Notes: generated by a model not told the origin, from the letters alone. Shown: positions 37,818-47,413, numbered from the stretch's first letter. The stretch: DNA of 64,000 nt from Streptococcus infantarius subsp. infantarius ATCC BAA-102 (GCF_000154985.1 NZ_DS572694.1:186001-250000); one strand, 5' to 3'. A program made the numbers and translations.

Positions 37818-38746
37818 TGGTTCACCTCATTCTTTGTAATGAGTTGGGTCAAGCGTTCTTCAAAAGTCTTCGTCGCATCAAATCCCATTTGTTTGGCACG
37901 ATAATTCATAGCTGCTGCCTCAATGACAACTGACATGTTTCGACCAGTTTGAACTGGGATACGTAGACGTGGAATTTTGACTCCTGACAACTCAAGCTCT
38001 TCATTACCATTTCCAAGACGGTCAAAGACTTTTCCTGACTCATAATTTTCAAGGTAAATAACCAATTGAACTTGTGATGAATCCTTAACAGCACTAGCAC
38101 CGTATAGGCTCATAACGTCGATAATCCCAACTCCGCGAATTTCTAGCAAATGACGAAGAATCTCAGCTGGTTCACCCCAAAGGGTTTCTTCATCTTTAGC
38201 AAAAACATCCACACGGTCATCAGCTACCAAACGGTGACCACGTTTAACCAACTCAAGACCTGTTTCACTTTTACCAATACCAGAGTCTCCTTGAATCAAG
38301 ACACCCATGCCGTAGATATCCATCAAAACACCATGGACACTTGTACGTTCTGCCAAGCAAGAATCAAGATACCATGACATTTCACCAGACAAACGACTAG
38401 TTGGAACGTGACTTTGCAAAATCGCAATGCCTTTTTCCTTAGCAGCGCTAATCATTTCCTCTGGAATAGCCAAATTACGCGCCACGATAATGGCTGGTGT
38501 TTCTGGCTTAATCATTTCTCTTAGGACATGACGACGGTTGTGTGAGGTCATTTTCGTTAGATATGACCACTCTTTCATCCCAAAAAGCTGCAAACGCTCT
38601 GGTGAATAATAATCAAAATAACCAGTCATTTCAAGACCTGGACGTGAAATATCTGACGTTGTAATCTCTTTTGATAATAAGTCATCATCACCGTAGATAA
38701 CATCAAGTTTTACCTTGTCGACTAACATTTTTACAGTAACTGACAT
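37814..38746 (-). CDS. hprK: HPr kinase/phosphorylase
   Basis: Bifunctional enzyme that phosphorylates HPr on Ser46 and reverses it, controlling carbon catabolite repression with CcpA. The C-terminal kinase domain has Walker [10 protein letters not shown] (~153-161) and the HPrK signature [16 protein letters not shown]; the N-terminal domain has [15 protein letters not shown]. Length 310 canonical. The ATG at 38746 has only a weak Shine-Dalgarno. First gene of the hprK-lgt-DUF948-YtxH operon. A 19-bp palindrome and a cre-like site lie just upstream. Confidence 0.96.
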   Translation of the reverse strand: MSVTVKMLVDKVKLDVIYGDDDLLSKEITTSDISRPGLEMTGYFDYYSPERLQLFGMKEWSYLTKMTSHNRRHVLREMIKPETPAIIVARNLAIPEEMISAAKEKGIAILQSHVPTSRLSGEMSWYLDSCLAERTSVHGVLMDIYGMGVLIQGDSGIGKSETGLELVKRGHRLVADDRVDVFAKDEETLWGEPAEILRHLLEIRGVGIIDVMSLYGASAVKDSSQVQLVIYLENYESGKVFDRLGNGNEELELSGVKIPRLRIPVQTGRNMSVVIEAAAMNYRAKQMGFDATKTFEERLTQLITKNEVNQ

Positions 38747-38763
38747 GTCTCATACCATGAACT

Positions 38764-38782
38764 TTTTACAAAAAATGTAAAA
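38764..38782. promoter_or_regulatory. Perfect 19-bp palindrome upstream of hprK
   Basis: TTTTACA-5 nt-TGTAAAA, 17 bp before the hprK ATG. Could be an operator or a small leader hairpin. It does not match CopY, GlnR, Rex or NrdR boxes. Confidence 0.4.
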
Positions 38783-38786
38783 TGAA

Positions 38787-38801
38787 TTGAAAACGATAAA
38801 A
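38787..38801 (+). promoter_or_regulatory. cre-like site upstream of hprK
   Basis: TTGAAAACGATAAAA matches the cre consensus except for one fixed position (A instead of C near the end). Regulation of hprK by CcpA would be autoregulatory. Confidence 0.3.
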
Positions 38802-38953
38802 ATAGGCTTTTCTTATAGCAAGTCCATTTTCACTAAATTAACAATTCTGTTCAATCCTTTTCCTCTTTTTCATTATTATATCACAATTAGCCTAAAAAGT
38901 AAGCGCTCACGCAAGCTTTTGAAAATTAATTCTTAGCTTTTCCAGGCACACGT

Positions 38954-38984
38954 AAAAAGGCTTGAGACTTTTCCCAAACCTTTT
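38954..38984 (-). terminator. Terminator of PspC gene
   Basis: Minus-strand AAGGTTTGGG/CTCAAGCCTT stem (two G-U pairs), 6-nt loop, then five T. Confidence 0.7.
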
Positions 38985-39068
38985 CTTGTTTCATAGACTA
39001 GGATAAGTTCCTATTATACTTATCTAGACATTTTTGATTACAACATTAAAAACTCTATTTGTCAGTGA

Positions 39069-39347
39069 TTACCAGAACCAGCCGTCATTGTCGTCGTCAT
39101 CGTCAACAACTTCAGCATCCTTTCTTCGACGTGGCCCCGTACCATATTGGTCACGAGTGATATCTTCTTTGTAAGGAAGAAAAATTACTAAGAGGATGTA
39201 AAGCAAAATGCCAAAGCCATAAAAGTACATTAGCAATGCTGCTAGGACACGTGTCAAAGGCAAGTCCCAACCAAACTTATCAGCAATTCCGGCGCAAACA
39301 CCACAAACCAGTTTATTCTTTCGCTGTTTATAAAGAGCTGATTTCAT
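39069..39347 (-). CDS. PspC domain-containing membrane protein
   Basis: 92 residues. The PspC (phage shock protein C) domain covers residues 1-60: KSALYKQRKNKLVCGVCAGIADKFGWDLPLTRVLAALL, then a membrane helix YGFGILLYILLVIFL; the tail is charged and ends in an Asp-rich stretch. Streptococcal PspC-like proteins are often linked to envelope stress. TATAAT (39380-39385) and GAAGGGATAAAG precede the ATG. Monocistronic. Confidence 0.9.
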   Translation of the reverse strand: MKSALYKQRKNKLVCGVCAGIADKFGWDLPLTRVLAALLMYFYGFGILLYILLVIFLPYKEDITRDQYGTGPRRRKDAEVVDDDDDNDGWFW

Positions 39348-39401
39348 CTTTATCCCTTCCTTCTTTTCTCACTATAATGATTATACCTAATTTCTTTACA
39401 A

Positions 39402-39431
39402 ATAAAATCAGCCTTACGACTGATTTTATAA
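39402..39431 (-). terminator. Terminator of SprT gene
   Basis: AAAATCAG/CTGATTTT hairpin between the SprT stop and the PspC gene, with T-rich flanks. Confidence 0.65.
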
Positions 39432-39457
39432 TTAGAAAGTCTGTTTCTGATAGTTCT

Positions 39458-39901
39458 CTAAGTTTCTAGACTTTTGATTTCTAAGAGTTTGCCATGGCAG
39501 CGGCCACAGCGGTATTTTTTGGTATTGACACGGCGTTCTCTACGATACTCTTGCCCGCACTTTTGGCAACGATAGCAATGATAAGCCGTCTCACTTGGTA
39601 TAGTCGGTGCGTAGCGAAGGCCATCAACCTTTTGAAGTAATTCTTTAAAATCTGCGTCAGCGTGTTTGTAACCTTTTCCTTCAAAATAAAGATGATAATG
39701 GCAAAGCTCATGACGAACAATCTTTCGAAAGCTTTCCAGTCCAAACACCTCAAGGATTTTTGAATTAAAATCTAGATGCCCATCAGCTGGGAAAAATCGG
39801 CCGCCAGTTGTCCTGAGACGAGTGTTCCAGATAGCTGTATGTCGGAAGGCTTTCCCAAAATCTTCTTGTGAAACTTCTTTGACGTAATTAGTTAAGTTCA
39901 C
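39458..39901 (-). CDS. SprT family zinc metalloprotease-like protein
   Basis: 147-residue SprT-like protein. The metal motif HELCH is in [13 protein letters not shown] (~residues 62-74) and a C-terminal zinc ribbon is visible as CYRCQKCG...CGRCHG (~108-140). Proteolytic activity of bacterial SprT proteins is not well established. It overlaps the end of tex by 14 bp, so it is the second gene of a tex-sprT unit, a common Gram-positive pairing. Confidence 0.92.
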   Translation of the reverse strand: MNLTNYVKEVSQEDFGKAFRHTAIWNTRLRTTGGRFFPADGHLDFNSKILEVFGLESFRKIVRHELCHYHLYFEGKGYKHADADFKELLQKVDGLRYAPTIPSETAYHCYRCQKCGQEYRRERRVNTKKYRCGRCHGKLLEIKSLET

Positions 39902-42020
39902 GTAAATCTACCAAAGAAAGGTTAATTTTGCCACGCTCTTTATCGATTTTTGAAACCCACACTGTGACCACATCACCAACAGAAACGACTTGGCTAGGGT
40001 GTTTAACAAAGGATTTGCTCATTTGTGAAATGTGAATCAAGCCATCATCGTGAAGACCAATATCAACAAAGGCACCAAAATCGACCACATTTCGAACAGT
40101 CCCTTCTAATTTTTGTCCGATTTCAAGGTCAGAAATATCAAGCACATCTTGGCGAAGGACTGGTGCTTCAAAATCATCACGCAAATCACGACCTGGTTTT
40201 AAGAGATCAGCAATGATATCTTTCAGAGTTTCTTGACCAAGTCCGATTGTTTCAGCCATATCTTTTACAGACACCGCTTGAAGTTTTGCCTTAGCCGAAT
40301 CATCCAAATCAGTGATGTCCAGCTCTTTCAGCAAGCGCTCAACTGCCTTATATGACTCAGGGTGAACGCCTGTGTTGTCAAGAATATTTTTAGCACCAGG
40401 AATGCGCAAGAAACCAGCAGCTTGTTCAAAGGCTTTAGCTCCCAGACGTGGCACTTTCTTAATCTCTTCACGTGAGCTGATACAACCATGCTCGTCACGG
40501 TACTTAACGATATTTTCTGAAATGGTTTTATTTAATCCTGATACGTGTGACAAGAGTGCTGGACTTGCTGTATTAATGTTAACCCCGACTTGGTTAACCA
40601 CGGTATCAACAACGAAATCTAGGTTTTCAGCCAATTTTTTCTGGCTAACGTCGTGCTGGTATTGACCGACACCAATTGATTTTGGATCGATTTTAACCAA
40701 TTCTGCCAAAGGGTCTTGAAGACGACGAGCAATAGAAATGGCAGAACGTTTTTCAACCGTCAAGTCTGGGAACTCATGGCGAGCAAGCTCAGAAGCAGAG
40801 TAGACAGAAGCTCCGCTTTCATTGACAATAACATAAGAAACGTCTGGAAAATCTTTCAAGACTTGCGCTACGAATGCTTCGCTTTCACGGCTAGCTGTTC
40901 CATTTCCGATAGCGATAATTTCAATGCCGTAGCTAGAAATGAGCTCAGCTAAATCTTTTTTAGACTGTTCGATTTTGGCTTGGCTAGCAGGTGCAACTGG
41001 GTAAATCACTTGTGTTGTCATGAGTTTACCTGTTTGGTCAACCACGGCTAGCTTGGCTCCTGTACGAAAGGCAGGGTCAAAACCAAGAACCATTTTCCCT
41101 TTTAGCGGTGATACTAAAAGCAAGTTGCGAAGATTTTCTGAGAAGAGCTCGATAGCCCCATCTTCAGCACTCTCTGTCAATTCACTGTGAATACGGCGTT
41201 CCATAGCGGGAACGATTTTTTTCTTGATGGTTTTTGAGATGACATCGTCGATGTAAGCATTTCTATTTTTAAAACGTGACGCCATGAAACGAATCATCTT
41301 GTCAGTATTGTGGTCAAAACCAACTTTTAAAATGCCTAATTTTTCACCACGATTAAGAGCTAAAATGCGGTAGCCTTGCATTTTAGAAACTTTTTCTGAG
41401 AAATCATAATAGATTTGGAATGTTTTTTTATCATCAGCAGTTTCATCTTTAACACTCGAAACAACAGAACTATATGACCAGATTTCATTGTAAACCCATG
41501 AGCGAAGGCGATTGTCTTCTGAGAAAGATTCAATCAAGATTTCACAAGCTCCTGCGATAGCTTTATCAGCTGTTTCAAAACCATCACAAATAAAAGCTTG
41601 AGCTTCTTTTTCAAGCGAAGCTTTATTTTGTAAAATCAGGCGTGCTAGGGGAAATAGCCCTGCTTCTCTGGCAATGGTTGCTTTCGTACGACGTTTTTCT
41701 TTGTAAGGAAGGTAAAATTCTTCAACGTCAGCCAATTTTTCAGCTGCCTCAATTGCTTTTTTGAGTTCAGCTGTTAATTTTCCTTGTTCTTCAATTTTAC
41801 TTAATACCGTTGCTTTGCGTTCAGCTAAAGCTGTCATGCTTTTATCAAAATCAATGATAGCCTTAATTTGAACTTCATCCAAATTACCAGTCATTTCTTT
41901 ACGATAACGAGCGATGAAAGGAATGGTATTTCCTTCGCTTGTCAACTCGAGAACTTTGGTAATTTGGTTCTCTTTAATTGTTAATTCTTGAGCAATTTTA
42001 TGTATATTATCATTTTTCAT
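39888..42020 (-). CDS. tex: Tex family transcription accessory / S1 RNA-binding protein
   Basis: Cytosolic nucleic-acid-binding protein of 710 residues. Domains in order: N-terminal helical Tex part (1-320), YqgF/RNase H-like fold ([17 protein letters not shown], ~320-450), helix-hairpin-helix repeats ([17 protein letters not shown], ~490-560), and a C-terminal S1 domain ([28 protein letters not shown], ~640-705). Linked to transcription and RNA quality in other bacteria. Overlaps sprT downstream. Confidence 0.94.
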   Translation of the reverse strand: MKNDNIHKIAQELTIKENQITKVLELTSEGNTIPFIARYRKEMTGNLDEVQIKAIIDFDKSMTALAERKATVLSKIEEQGKLTAELKKAIEAAEKLADVEEFYLPYKEKRRTKATIAREAGLFPLARLILQNKASLEKEAQAFICDGFETADKAIAGACEILIESFSEDNRLRSWVYNEIWSYSSVVSSVKDETADDKKTFQIYYDFSEKVSKMQGYRILALNRGEKLGILKVGFDHNTDKMIRFMASRFKNRNAYIDDVISKTIKKKIVPAMERRIHSELTESAEDGAIELFSENLRNLLLVSPLKGKMVLGFDPAFRTGAKLAVVDQTGKLMTTQVIYPVAPASQAKIEQSKKDLAELISSYGIEIIAIGNGTASRESEAFVAQVLKDFPDVSYVIVNESGASVYSASELARHEFPDLTVEKRSAISIARRLQDPLAELVKIDPKSIGVGQYQHDVSQKKLAENLDFVVDTVVNQVGVNINTASPALLSHVSGLNKTISENIVKYRDEHGCISSREEIKKVPRLGAKAFEQAAGFLRIPGAKNILDNTGVHPESYKAVERLLKELDITDLDDSAKAKLQAVSVKDMAETIGLGQETLKDIIADLLKPGRDLRDDFEAPVLRQDVLDISDLEIGQKLEGTVRNVVDFGAFVDIGLHDDGLIHISQMSKSFVKHPSQVVSVGDVVTVWVSKIDKERGKINLSLVDLRELN

Positions 42021-42141
42021 AGCCTTTCTATTATATCAAAAAACTCTTAAAGATTGGATTTTTATTAATTCTTTTGATGATTTTTAACTTAACTTTTACC
42101 GGATTTTATCAAATTCTATCTTATAAATATCCGCTTAGCTT

Positions 42142-42170
42142 TTGCTGATTTTTTCAAATGATAGTATAAT
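42142..42170 (+). promoter_or_regulatory. Promoter of SPJ_0845-like/permease operon
   Basis: TTGCTG (42142-42147), 17-nt spacer, perfect TATAAT (42165-42170). Confidence 0.6.
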
Positions 42171-42207
42171 AACTGGTGACTATATTTAGAAAAGAGGTGT
42201 CCATCTT

Positions 42208-42342
42208 ATGGCAATCACTCACAAACGTCAGGACGATTTAGAATCAATGTTTGCAAACTTTGCAAGTTTTCCAAAAGTCTCTAGCGACCCTGAAAAAGAA
42301 AAGGAAAGTAAGGATAAAAACGATAAGAAAGCGACTCATTAA
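42208..42342 (+). CDS. SPJ_0845-like small protein (44 aa)
   Basis: A 44-residue charged, soluble peptide that begins MAITHKRQDDLESMF and ends in a Lys/Asp/Glu-rich tail. It resembles the SPJ_0845 family of small streptococcal proteins, whose function is unknown. AAAGAGGTG lies 8 nt before the ATG and a good promoter is upstream, so it is well supported despite its length. The stop codon is 5 bp before the permease ATG, which has no Shine-Dalgarno of its own and is probably translated by coupling to this gene. Confidence 0.75.
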   Translation: MAITHKRQDDLESMFANFASFPKVSSDPEKEKESKDKNDKKATH

Positions 42343-42347
42343 GTTTT

Positions 42348-43253
42348 ATGGACATTTTTAATCACTTACCAGCAAGTGTCTTACAATGGTTTGCGATTTT
42401 TATCTCAATTATCATTGAGGCCTTGCCTTTTGTTTTGCTTGGAACGATTTTATCTGGTTTTATCGAGGTTTACGTGACACCTGATTTGGTGCAACGTTAC
42501 CTCCCTAAAAATAAATTCCTACGAATTCTCTTTGGAACCTTCGTTGGTTTTATTTTTCCTTCCTGTGAATGTGGGATTATTCCTATCATCACGCGCTTTC
42601 TAGAGAAAAAAGTTCCTAGCTACACTGCTGTTCCCTTTCTAGCCACAGCACCGATTATCAACCCTATCGTGCTTTTTGCAACATACTCAGCCTTTGGAAA
42701 TAGCTGGCGCTTCTTGTGGTTACGACTTCTTGGTGCTGTTGTTGTTGCTATCACGCTTGGAATTATGCTTGGCTTTGTGGTCGATGACAATATCTTAAAA
42801 GAAGATATGGCGCCTTGTCATTTTCACAATTACTCTGGTGAACCTTGGTATCGCAAGATTTTCCTCGTTTTAGCACATGCTATCGATGAATTATTCGACA
42901 CTGGGCGTTATCTGGTCTTTGGGTCTTTGGTAGCTTCGGCTATGCAGATTTATTTGCCAACCCATATTCTAACCAAAATTGGTGGAAATGCCTTAACAGC
43001 CATTCTAGTGATGATGCTGTTAGCCTTCATCTTGTCACTTTGTAGTGAAGCCGACGCCTTTATTGGTGCTTCACTTCTCTCAAGTTTTGGGACTGCACCA
43101 GTCCTTGCCTTTCTTTTGATTGGTCCAATGGTGGATATCAAAAATCTCATGATGATGCTCAATTCCTTTAAGAAACGTTTTATCGTGCAATTTATTAGCG
43201 TTTCTGCTGGGATGATTATCCTTTACTGTCTACTTGTGGGGGTGATTGGATGA
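42348..43253 (+). CDS. Permease, UPF0718/DUF318 family (YcgR-like)
   Basis: Polytopic membrane protein of 301 residues, about eight helices. Family features: PSCECGIIPIITRFLEKKVPSY (~residues 68-88) with its conserved SCECG, APIINPIVLFAT, and LCSEADAFIGASLL. The family includes ArsP-type and YcgR-type transporters. In Bacillus the YcgR/YcgQ pair is Zur-controlled, so a zinc link is possible but not shown here. No Shine-Dalgarno; likely coupled to the small gene upstream. Overlaps the next gene by ATGA. Confidence 0.85.
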   Translation: MDIFNHLPASVLQWFAIFISIIIEALPFVLLGTILSGFIEVYVTPDLVQRYLPKNKFLRILFGTFVGFIFPSCECGIIPIITRFLEKKVPSYTAVPFLATAPIINPIVLFATYSAFGNSWRFLWLRLLGAVVVAITLGIMLGFVVDDNILKEDMAPCHFHNYSGEPWYRKIFLVLAHAIDELFDTGRYLVFGSLVASAMQIYLPTHILTKIGGNALTAILVMMLLAFILSLCSEADAFIGASLLSSFGTAPVLAFLLIGPMVDIKNLMMMLNSFKKRFIVQFISVSAGMIILYCLLVGVIG

Positions 43254-44062
43254 TTCGATTTTTAATTCTTGCTGGTTATTTTGAATTAACCATGTACTTA
43301 CAAATTTCAGGAAAATTAAATCAGTACATCAATAACCACTACGCTTATCTAGCATACATTTCCATGGTGCTGTCATTTGTTCTAGCTATCGTACAATTAG
43401 TTATCTGGGTTAAAGATTTGAAAATACACAGCCATTTACATGGAAAATTAGCGAAAATCACTAGTCCAATGATTCTGGTCATTCCAGTACTTATCGGACT
43501 TTTAGTTCCAACAGTAACCTTGGATTCTACAACGGTTTCTGCCAAGGGTTACCACTTCCCACTTGCAGCAGGGTCAACTGGAACAGTCAGCGAAGATGGC
43601 ACACGTGTCCAATACCTAAAACCAGATACCAGTCTTTATTTCACTTCTGCTGCTTATGATAAGGAAATGCGAAAAGAAATGAAAAAATACAAAGGTTCTG
43701 GTGATTTGACCATTACAACGGATAATTACATGGAAATCATGGAGCTCATCTACCTTTATCCTGATGAATTTTCTGGACGTAATATCACTTATACTGGTTT
43801 TGTCTATAATGAACCAGGTCACAATGGTTATCAATTTCTTTTCCGTTTTGGTATCATTCACTGTATTGCCGATTCAGGTGTCTATGGGCTTTTAACGACT
43901 GGCAATGCTACTAGCTATCCAAACAACACATGGATTACAGCAACTGGTACCATTAGTCTTGAGTACGATAAGACTTTGGAACAAAACTTACCAGTCCTAC
44001 ACATTTCTAAGATTAAAGAAACAGATGCCCCTGATAATCCTTACGTTTATCGCGTCTTTTAG
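43250..44062 (+). CDS. TIGR03943 family membrane protein (YcgQ-like permease partner)
   Basis: 270 residues: three to four membrane helices in the first 110 residues, then a large extracytoplasmic domain (YLKPDTSLYFTSAAYDKEM...FRFGIIHCIADSGVYGLL). TIGR03943 proteins always accompany DUF318 permeases. One Cys and several acidic and His residues in HCIADSG could bind metal, but this is speculation. GGGGGTG serves as Shine-Dalgarno and the ATG overlaps the permease stop. Ends in a strong terminator. Confidence 0.85.
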   Translation: MIRFLILAGYFELTMYLQISGKLNQYINNHYAYLAYISMVLSFVLAIVQLVIWVKDLKIHSHLHGKLAKITSPMILVIPVLIGLLVPTVTLDSTTVSAKGYHFPLAAGSTGTVSEDGTRVQYLKPDTSLYFTSAAYDKEMRKEMKKYKGSGDLTITTDNYMEIMELIYLYPDEFSGRNITYTGFVYNEPGHNGYQFLFRFGIIHCIADSGVYGLLTTGNATSYPNNTWITATGTISLEYDKTLEQNLPVLHISKIKETDAPDNPYVYRVF

Positions 44063-44072
44063 ATAATAAAAT

Positions 44073-44106
44073 CCCACCAGACTAATAAACTGGTGGGTGT
44101 TTTTTA
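44073..44106. terminator. Bidirectional terminator
   Basis: CCCACCAG/CTGGTGGG hairpin with six T on the plus strand; it also overlaps the stop codon of the minus-strand small membrane gene. Confidence 0.88.
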
Positions 44107-44274
44107 GTTATTTTTCTTGTAAGAAACAGCTAGTCTAATAATGTTAAACAGTGTTAAGATTCCCCAAACCGCCATGATTTGCCACTTGGCTTCAGCAAGA
44201 TAAATCAGCGTTAAGACAAGCGTCGATGAGGTCAAGAGAATTGTCGATAAATGTGCTTTTACGAAATCAAGCAT
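44104..44274 (-). CDS. Small membrane protein (56 aa) downstream of ftsY
   Basis: Continuous minus-strand frame of 56 codons, below usual length limits: MLDFVKAHLSTILLTSSTLV, then LTLIYLAEAKWQIMAVWGIL and TLFNIIRLAVSYKKNN. Two hydrophobic helices (~9-28 and ~31-50) with a short polar turn and a basic tail. It begins 4 bp after the ftsY stop codon on the same strand; AAGGAC directly precedes the ATG, and the terminator lies at its stop. Position and helix pattern support a real gene. Function unknown. Confidence 0.65.
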   Translation of the reverse strand: MLDFVKAHLSTILLTSSTLVLTLIYLAEAKWQIMAVWGILTLFNIIRLAVSYKKNN

Positions 44275-44278
44275 GTCC

Positions 44279-45571
44279 TTAAATAATCCCTTCTAGGAGA
44301 CCACGGATAAAGTCTTCGGAGTCGAATTCGCCGATATCATCAATCTTCTCACCAAATCCAATGAATTTAACTGGGATATCAAGTTCTTGGCGGATAGCTA
44401 GAACAACACCACCTTTGGCAGTCCCATCAATTTTAGTCAAGATGAGTCCTGTTAATGGTGTGATTTTTGAGAATTCTTTTGCTTGGCTAAGAGCATTTTG
44501 ACCTGTCGAAGCATCAAGGGCAAGAAGGGTTTCGTGCGGAGCATCTGGTACCACGCGCTTAATGATTCGACCAATTTTTTCAAGCTCTGCCATCAAATTA
44601 TCTTTGTTTTGCAAACGACCTGCGGTATCAATCAACAGAACGTCAACATTTTCAGCGACAGCTCTTTCCATACCATCAAAGACCACTGAAGCTGGGTCTG
44701 CTTTTTCTGGTCCCGTCACAACTGGGACATCAACACGTCGTCCCCATTCAGCAAGCTGAGCAACGGCACCAGCACGGAAAGTATCAGCCGCAACAAGCAT
44801 GACTTTCTTGCCTTCATTTTTGTATTTATAAGCAAGCTTACCGATTGATGTTGTTTTACCAACTCCGTTGACTCCGACAAAGAGCATAACAGTCAAGCCA
44901 TCTTGAAAATTGATTTGTTCGTTAAAGACACCATCTTTTTCATAGATTTCAACCAATTTTTCAATGATGACACGTCTCAAATCATCAGCTTTCTTAGCGT
45001 TTTCAAGCTTAGCTTCATAACGCAAGTCTTCTGTCAATTGTGTAGCCACATTAACACCGACATCAGACAAGATAAGCATTTCTTCTAATTCTTCAAAGAA
45101 GTCCTCATCCACACGACGGAAGTTTGCTAGAAAGGCATTCAAGCGTGCGCTAAATCCTGTGCGTGTCTTTTTAAGACTGCGATTGTATTTTTCTTCTTCA
45201 GTCTCAACAGGTGCATTAACTGACTCTTCTTTTACATCTTCTTGTTTTGTTTCAACAGCTTCAAATTCAACTGTTTCACCACGGTCTAAAGCCTCTTTGG
45301 CTGCTTCTTTTTTAGCATAATAATCTGCCATGACTCCTGAAAAATCAGCTTCAGCTGTTTCCTTAGTTTCATCAAGCTGTCTAGCTTCTTCAGAAACTGG
45401 AGTCACTTCACTTTCAATCACGTCTTCTGCTTGAGTTTCAACGGCAGCTGTTTCTGCCACTTCTTTACTCTCATCAGCAGAAGTTTCTTCAAGTACTTGA
45501 GCAATTTCTTGTTCTTCAATCTGCTCTTTTGTATCCTTTTTCTTTCCAAATAAACGATCAAATAATCCCAT
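44279..45571 (-). CDS. ftsY: Signal recognition particle receptor FtsY
   Basis: Membrane-associated GTPase that docks SRP-ribosome complexes at the translocon. The 430-residue protein has an acidic, Glu-rich N-terminal A domain (~10-135), then the NG domain with GVNGVGKTTSIGKLA (P-loop), DTFRAGA, DTAGRLQN, TKIDGTAKGG and a C-terminal amphipathic helix. The MGLFDRLFGKKKD start is standard, but only a weak Shine-Dalgarno precedes it; AAGAGG further up fits a four-codon mini-frame (45578-45592) better. Downstream of two Cof phosphatases on the same strand. Confidence 0.96.
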   Translation of the reverse strand: MGLFDRLFGKKKDTKEQIEEQEIAQVLEETSADESKEVAETAAVETQAEDVIESEVTPVSEEARQLDETKETAEADFSGVMADYYAKKEAAKEALDRGETVEFEAVETKQEDVKEESVNAPVETEEEKYNRSLKKTRTGFSARLNAFLANFRRVDEDFFEELEEMLILSDVGVNVATQLTEDLRYEAKLENAKKADDLRRVIIEKLVEIYEKDGVFNEQINFQDGLTVMLFVGVNGVGKTTSIGKLAYKYKNEGKKVMLVAADTFRAGAVAQLAEWGRRVDVPVVTGPEKADPASVVFDGMERAVAENVDVLLIDTAGRLQNKDNLMAELEKIGRIIKRVVPDAPHETLLALDASTGQNALSQAKEFSKITPLTGLILTKIDGTAKGGVVLAIRQELDIPVKFIGFGEKIDDIGEFDSEDFIRGLLEGII

Positions 45572-45610
45572 ATTAAGCTACCAAGAGAACATACTGTCCT
45601 CTTATCCTTT

Positions 45611-46432
45611 CTACTTAGCTTCTAAAATGTATTTTTTAACAGCTTCTGCAACACCAGACTCATCGTTAGTGCGACTTGTCACAGCATCTGCTGTTTCTTT
45701 TGCGATTGAAACACCATTTGCCATAGCAACACTTAACCCAGCCCATTTTAACATGGAAAGGTCGTTTTCTTCATCACCCATAGCCATGACATTTTCTGAT
45801 GATAAGCCTAGGTGTTTAACTAGTTGATTCAAACCAGCAGCTTTATGAATCCCTTTAGGCATCATTTCTACTATGATATCACGTGATTTAAAAATTTCAA
45901 AATATTGATGTAGTTCTTTTGGCAATTTTAAGAGTTGTTGATCCAAAAATTCTGGTTTTGTGACACTAACCACCTTGTTGTAAATCACATTTTCAGGAAT
46001 GTCAGCAAAGCTATCAACCGTTACAAATTCAAGGGTTGGATTTGCTTGCGGGTAGTGTGATTCATTGCCACGACAGGCTAAACTATAAACAATGCCATCA
46101 CTAAGCACATCAAATGGTAGAGCTAAGGGCTCTAGATGACGGTACAAAAGCTGAAGCTGAGAACGGCTGAGCTCGCTCTTAGCTAAAATCTCACCTGTCG
46201 TCTTTTGAACCAAGCCACCATTAAAGGTAATCAGATAATCCTCATCAGAAATCAAGTCTAATTCTTCAAGCAAACCACTGATAGCTTTAAGAGGGCGTCC
46301 CGTCGTGATAACCACTTTAACGCCCATATCTCGCGCAGCTCTAAGAGCCAATTTATTTTCTCGTGTGACAACTTTTTGCCTGTTAAAGAGTGTGCCATCT
46401 AGGTCCAAGGCAAGCAATTTAATATCTGCCAT
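45611..46432 (-). CDS. Cof-type HAD-IIB phosphatase
   Basis: 273-residue Cof/YidA-like phosphatase. Motifs: LALDLDGTLFN (residues 6-16), VITTGRPLKA (~39-48), Lys in KAAGLNQLVKHL (~198-209), VMAMGDEENDLSML (~216-229). It begins in the stop codon of the preceding Cof gene (TAATG) and lies 39 bp before ftsY. Substrate unknown; YidA-like enzymes act on sugar phosphates. Confidence 0.9.
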   Translation of the reverse strand: MADIKLLALDLDGTLFNRQKVVTRENKLALRAARDMGVKVVITTGRPLKAISGLLEELDLISDEDYLITFNGGLVQKTTGEILAKSELSRSQLQLLYRHLEPLALPFDVLSDGIVYSLACRGNESHYPQANPTLEFVTVDSFADIPENVIYNKVVSVTKPEFLDQQLLKLPKELHQYFEIFKSRDIIVEMMPKGIHKAAGLNQLVKHLGLSSENVMAMGDEENDLSMLKWAGLSVAMANGVSIAKETADAVTSRTNDESGVAEAVKKYILEAK

Positions 46433-47229
46433 TAATCAACTAATCCTTCCATATAAGCCATCACCGACTCTTCATCACAATGTCCGATAATTTCGCTAGA
46501 AATCTCTTTGATTTCTTGACGAGCATTTTTGGTTGCAACTGCTCTTCCAGCAAATTCAAGCATTTCATAGTCATTGAGGTTATCTCCAAATGCAACAACT
46601 TCCGCAGCTGATAAGCCATAAGACTCACAAAGTGCCTCAAGACCTGTTCTTTTGTTGACATCAGAAAGAATGATGTCAATTGATTTAAAGCCTGTTGTTA
46701 CTGCTTTAACGTAATCAATATGTTGGTTAAACCAAGCTTCACCTTTTCGAACCGTATCTTCTGCAAAGTTAGCTGTCACTTTCAAGATATTGTCAGTAAC
46801 ATTTGCTAGATTGTCAACACGTTGCACATTTTCATAGTAATGACTGATAAATTCAAGGTATTCATCACTGGCTTTAGGATGCAAGTATGCTCCATTTTCA
46901 CCAGATAATAAGAAATCATAACCTGTCATATAAGGGCTTTCAATTAAGGTATCAATAATCTCTAAAAATTGTGGTTTCGTTAAACCAGATTCAAAAACTG
47001 TCTTTTCACCGACTTTAACAAGTGTTCCATTTTCAGCAATAAAAGCCATTTTATCAGCATGTGGCGCAAACATTTTTTCCAAAGCAAGCATTGAGCGCCC
47101 ACTAGCTGCCACAAATAACATATCGTTTTTTTCAAATTTTTCGAGGACATTATGGAGGCGTTGATTGTCATAAAAGCCTTTACTAGTCAAGAAAGTGCCA
47201 TCCATATCTGTCGCAACAAGTTTTACCAT
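46432..47229 (-). CDS. Cof-type HAD-IIB phosphatase
   Basis: 265-residue Cof-like phosphatase, distinct from its neighbour. Motifs: VATDMDGTFLTSK (~residues 4-16), FVAASGRSML (~38-47), GLEALCESYGL cap-side region, VVAFGDNLNDYEML (~215-228). The ATG at 47229 (MVKLVATD) is chosen over an in-frame start 15 bp upstream, because GAGGGAGAG lies just before it. First gene of a Cof-Cof-ftsY run on the minus strand. Confidence 0.9.
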   Translation of the reverse strand: MVKLVATDMDGTFLTSKGFYDNQRLHNVLEKFEKNDMLFVAASGRSMLALEKMFAPHADKMAFIAENGTLVKVGEKTVFESGLTKPQFLEIIDTLIESPYMTGYDFLLSGENGAYLHPKASDEYLEFISHYYENVQRVDNLANVTDNILKVTANFAEDTVRKGEAWFNQHIDYVKAVTTGFKSIDIILSDVNKRTGLEALCESYGLSAAEVVAFGDNLNDYEMLEFAGRAVATKNARQEIKEISSEIIGHCDEESVMAYMEGLVD

Positions 47230-47413
47230 TTTTCTCTCCCTCAATATTACATAATTCTATTCTAGCAAAAAACGCCAACTTTTTCCTGCTAATAATCTAT
47301 TCTTTTCGACTTGTCGCTAGCAAAAATTTTTTAAATTTTTTGAAAAAAAGCTAGGTTTTAAAAATTTTTTTCTAATAGATTATTTAGAAGAATATTATTT
47401 AAAGGGGTAAACG

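Larger units (their letters stand above)
38747..39068. other. Intergenic region hprK / PspC gene
   Basis: 322 bp, no gene. Near hprK are a palindrome (38764-38782) and a cre-like site (38787-38801); near the PspC gene is a terminator (38954-38984). The rest is AT-rich without further recognisable elements; the hprK promoter itself is not obvious. Confidence 0.5.
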
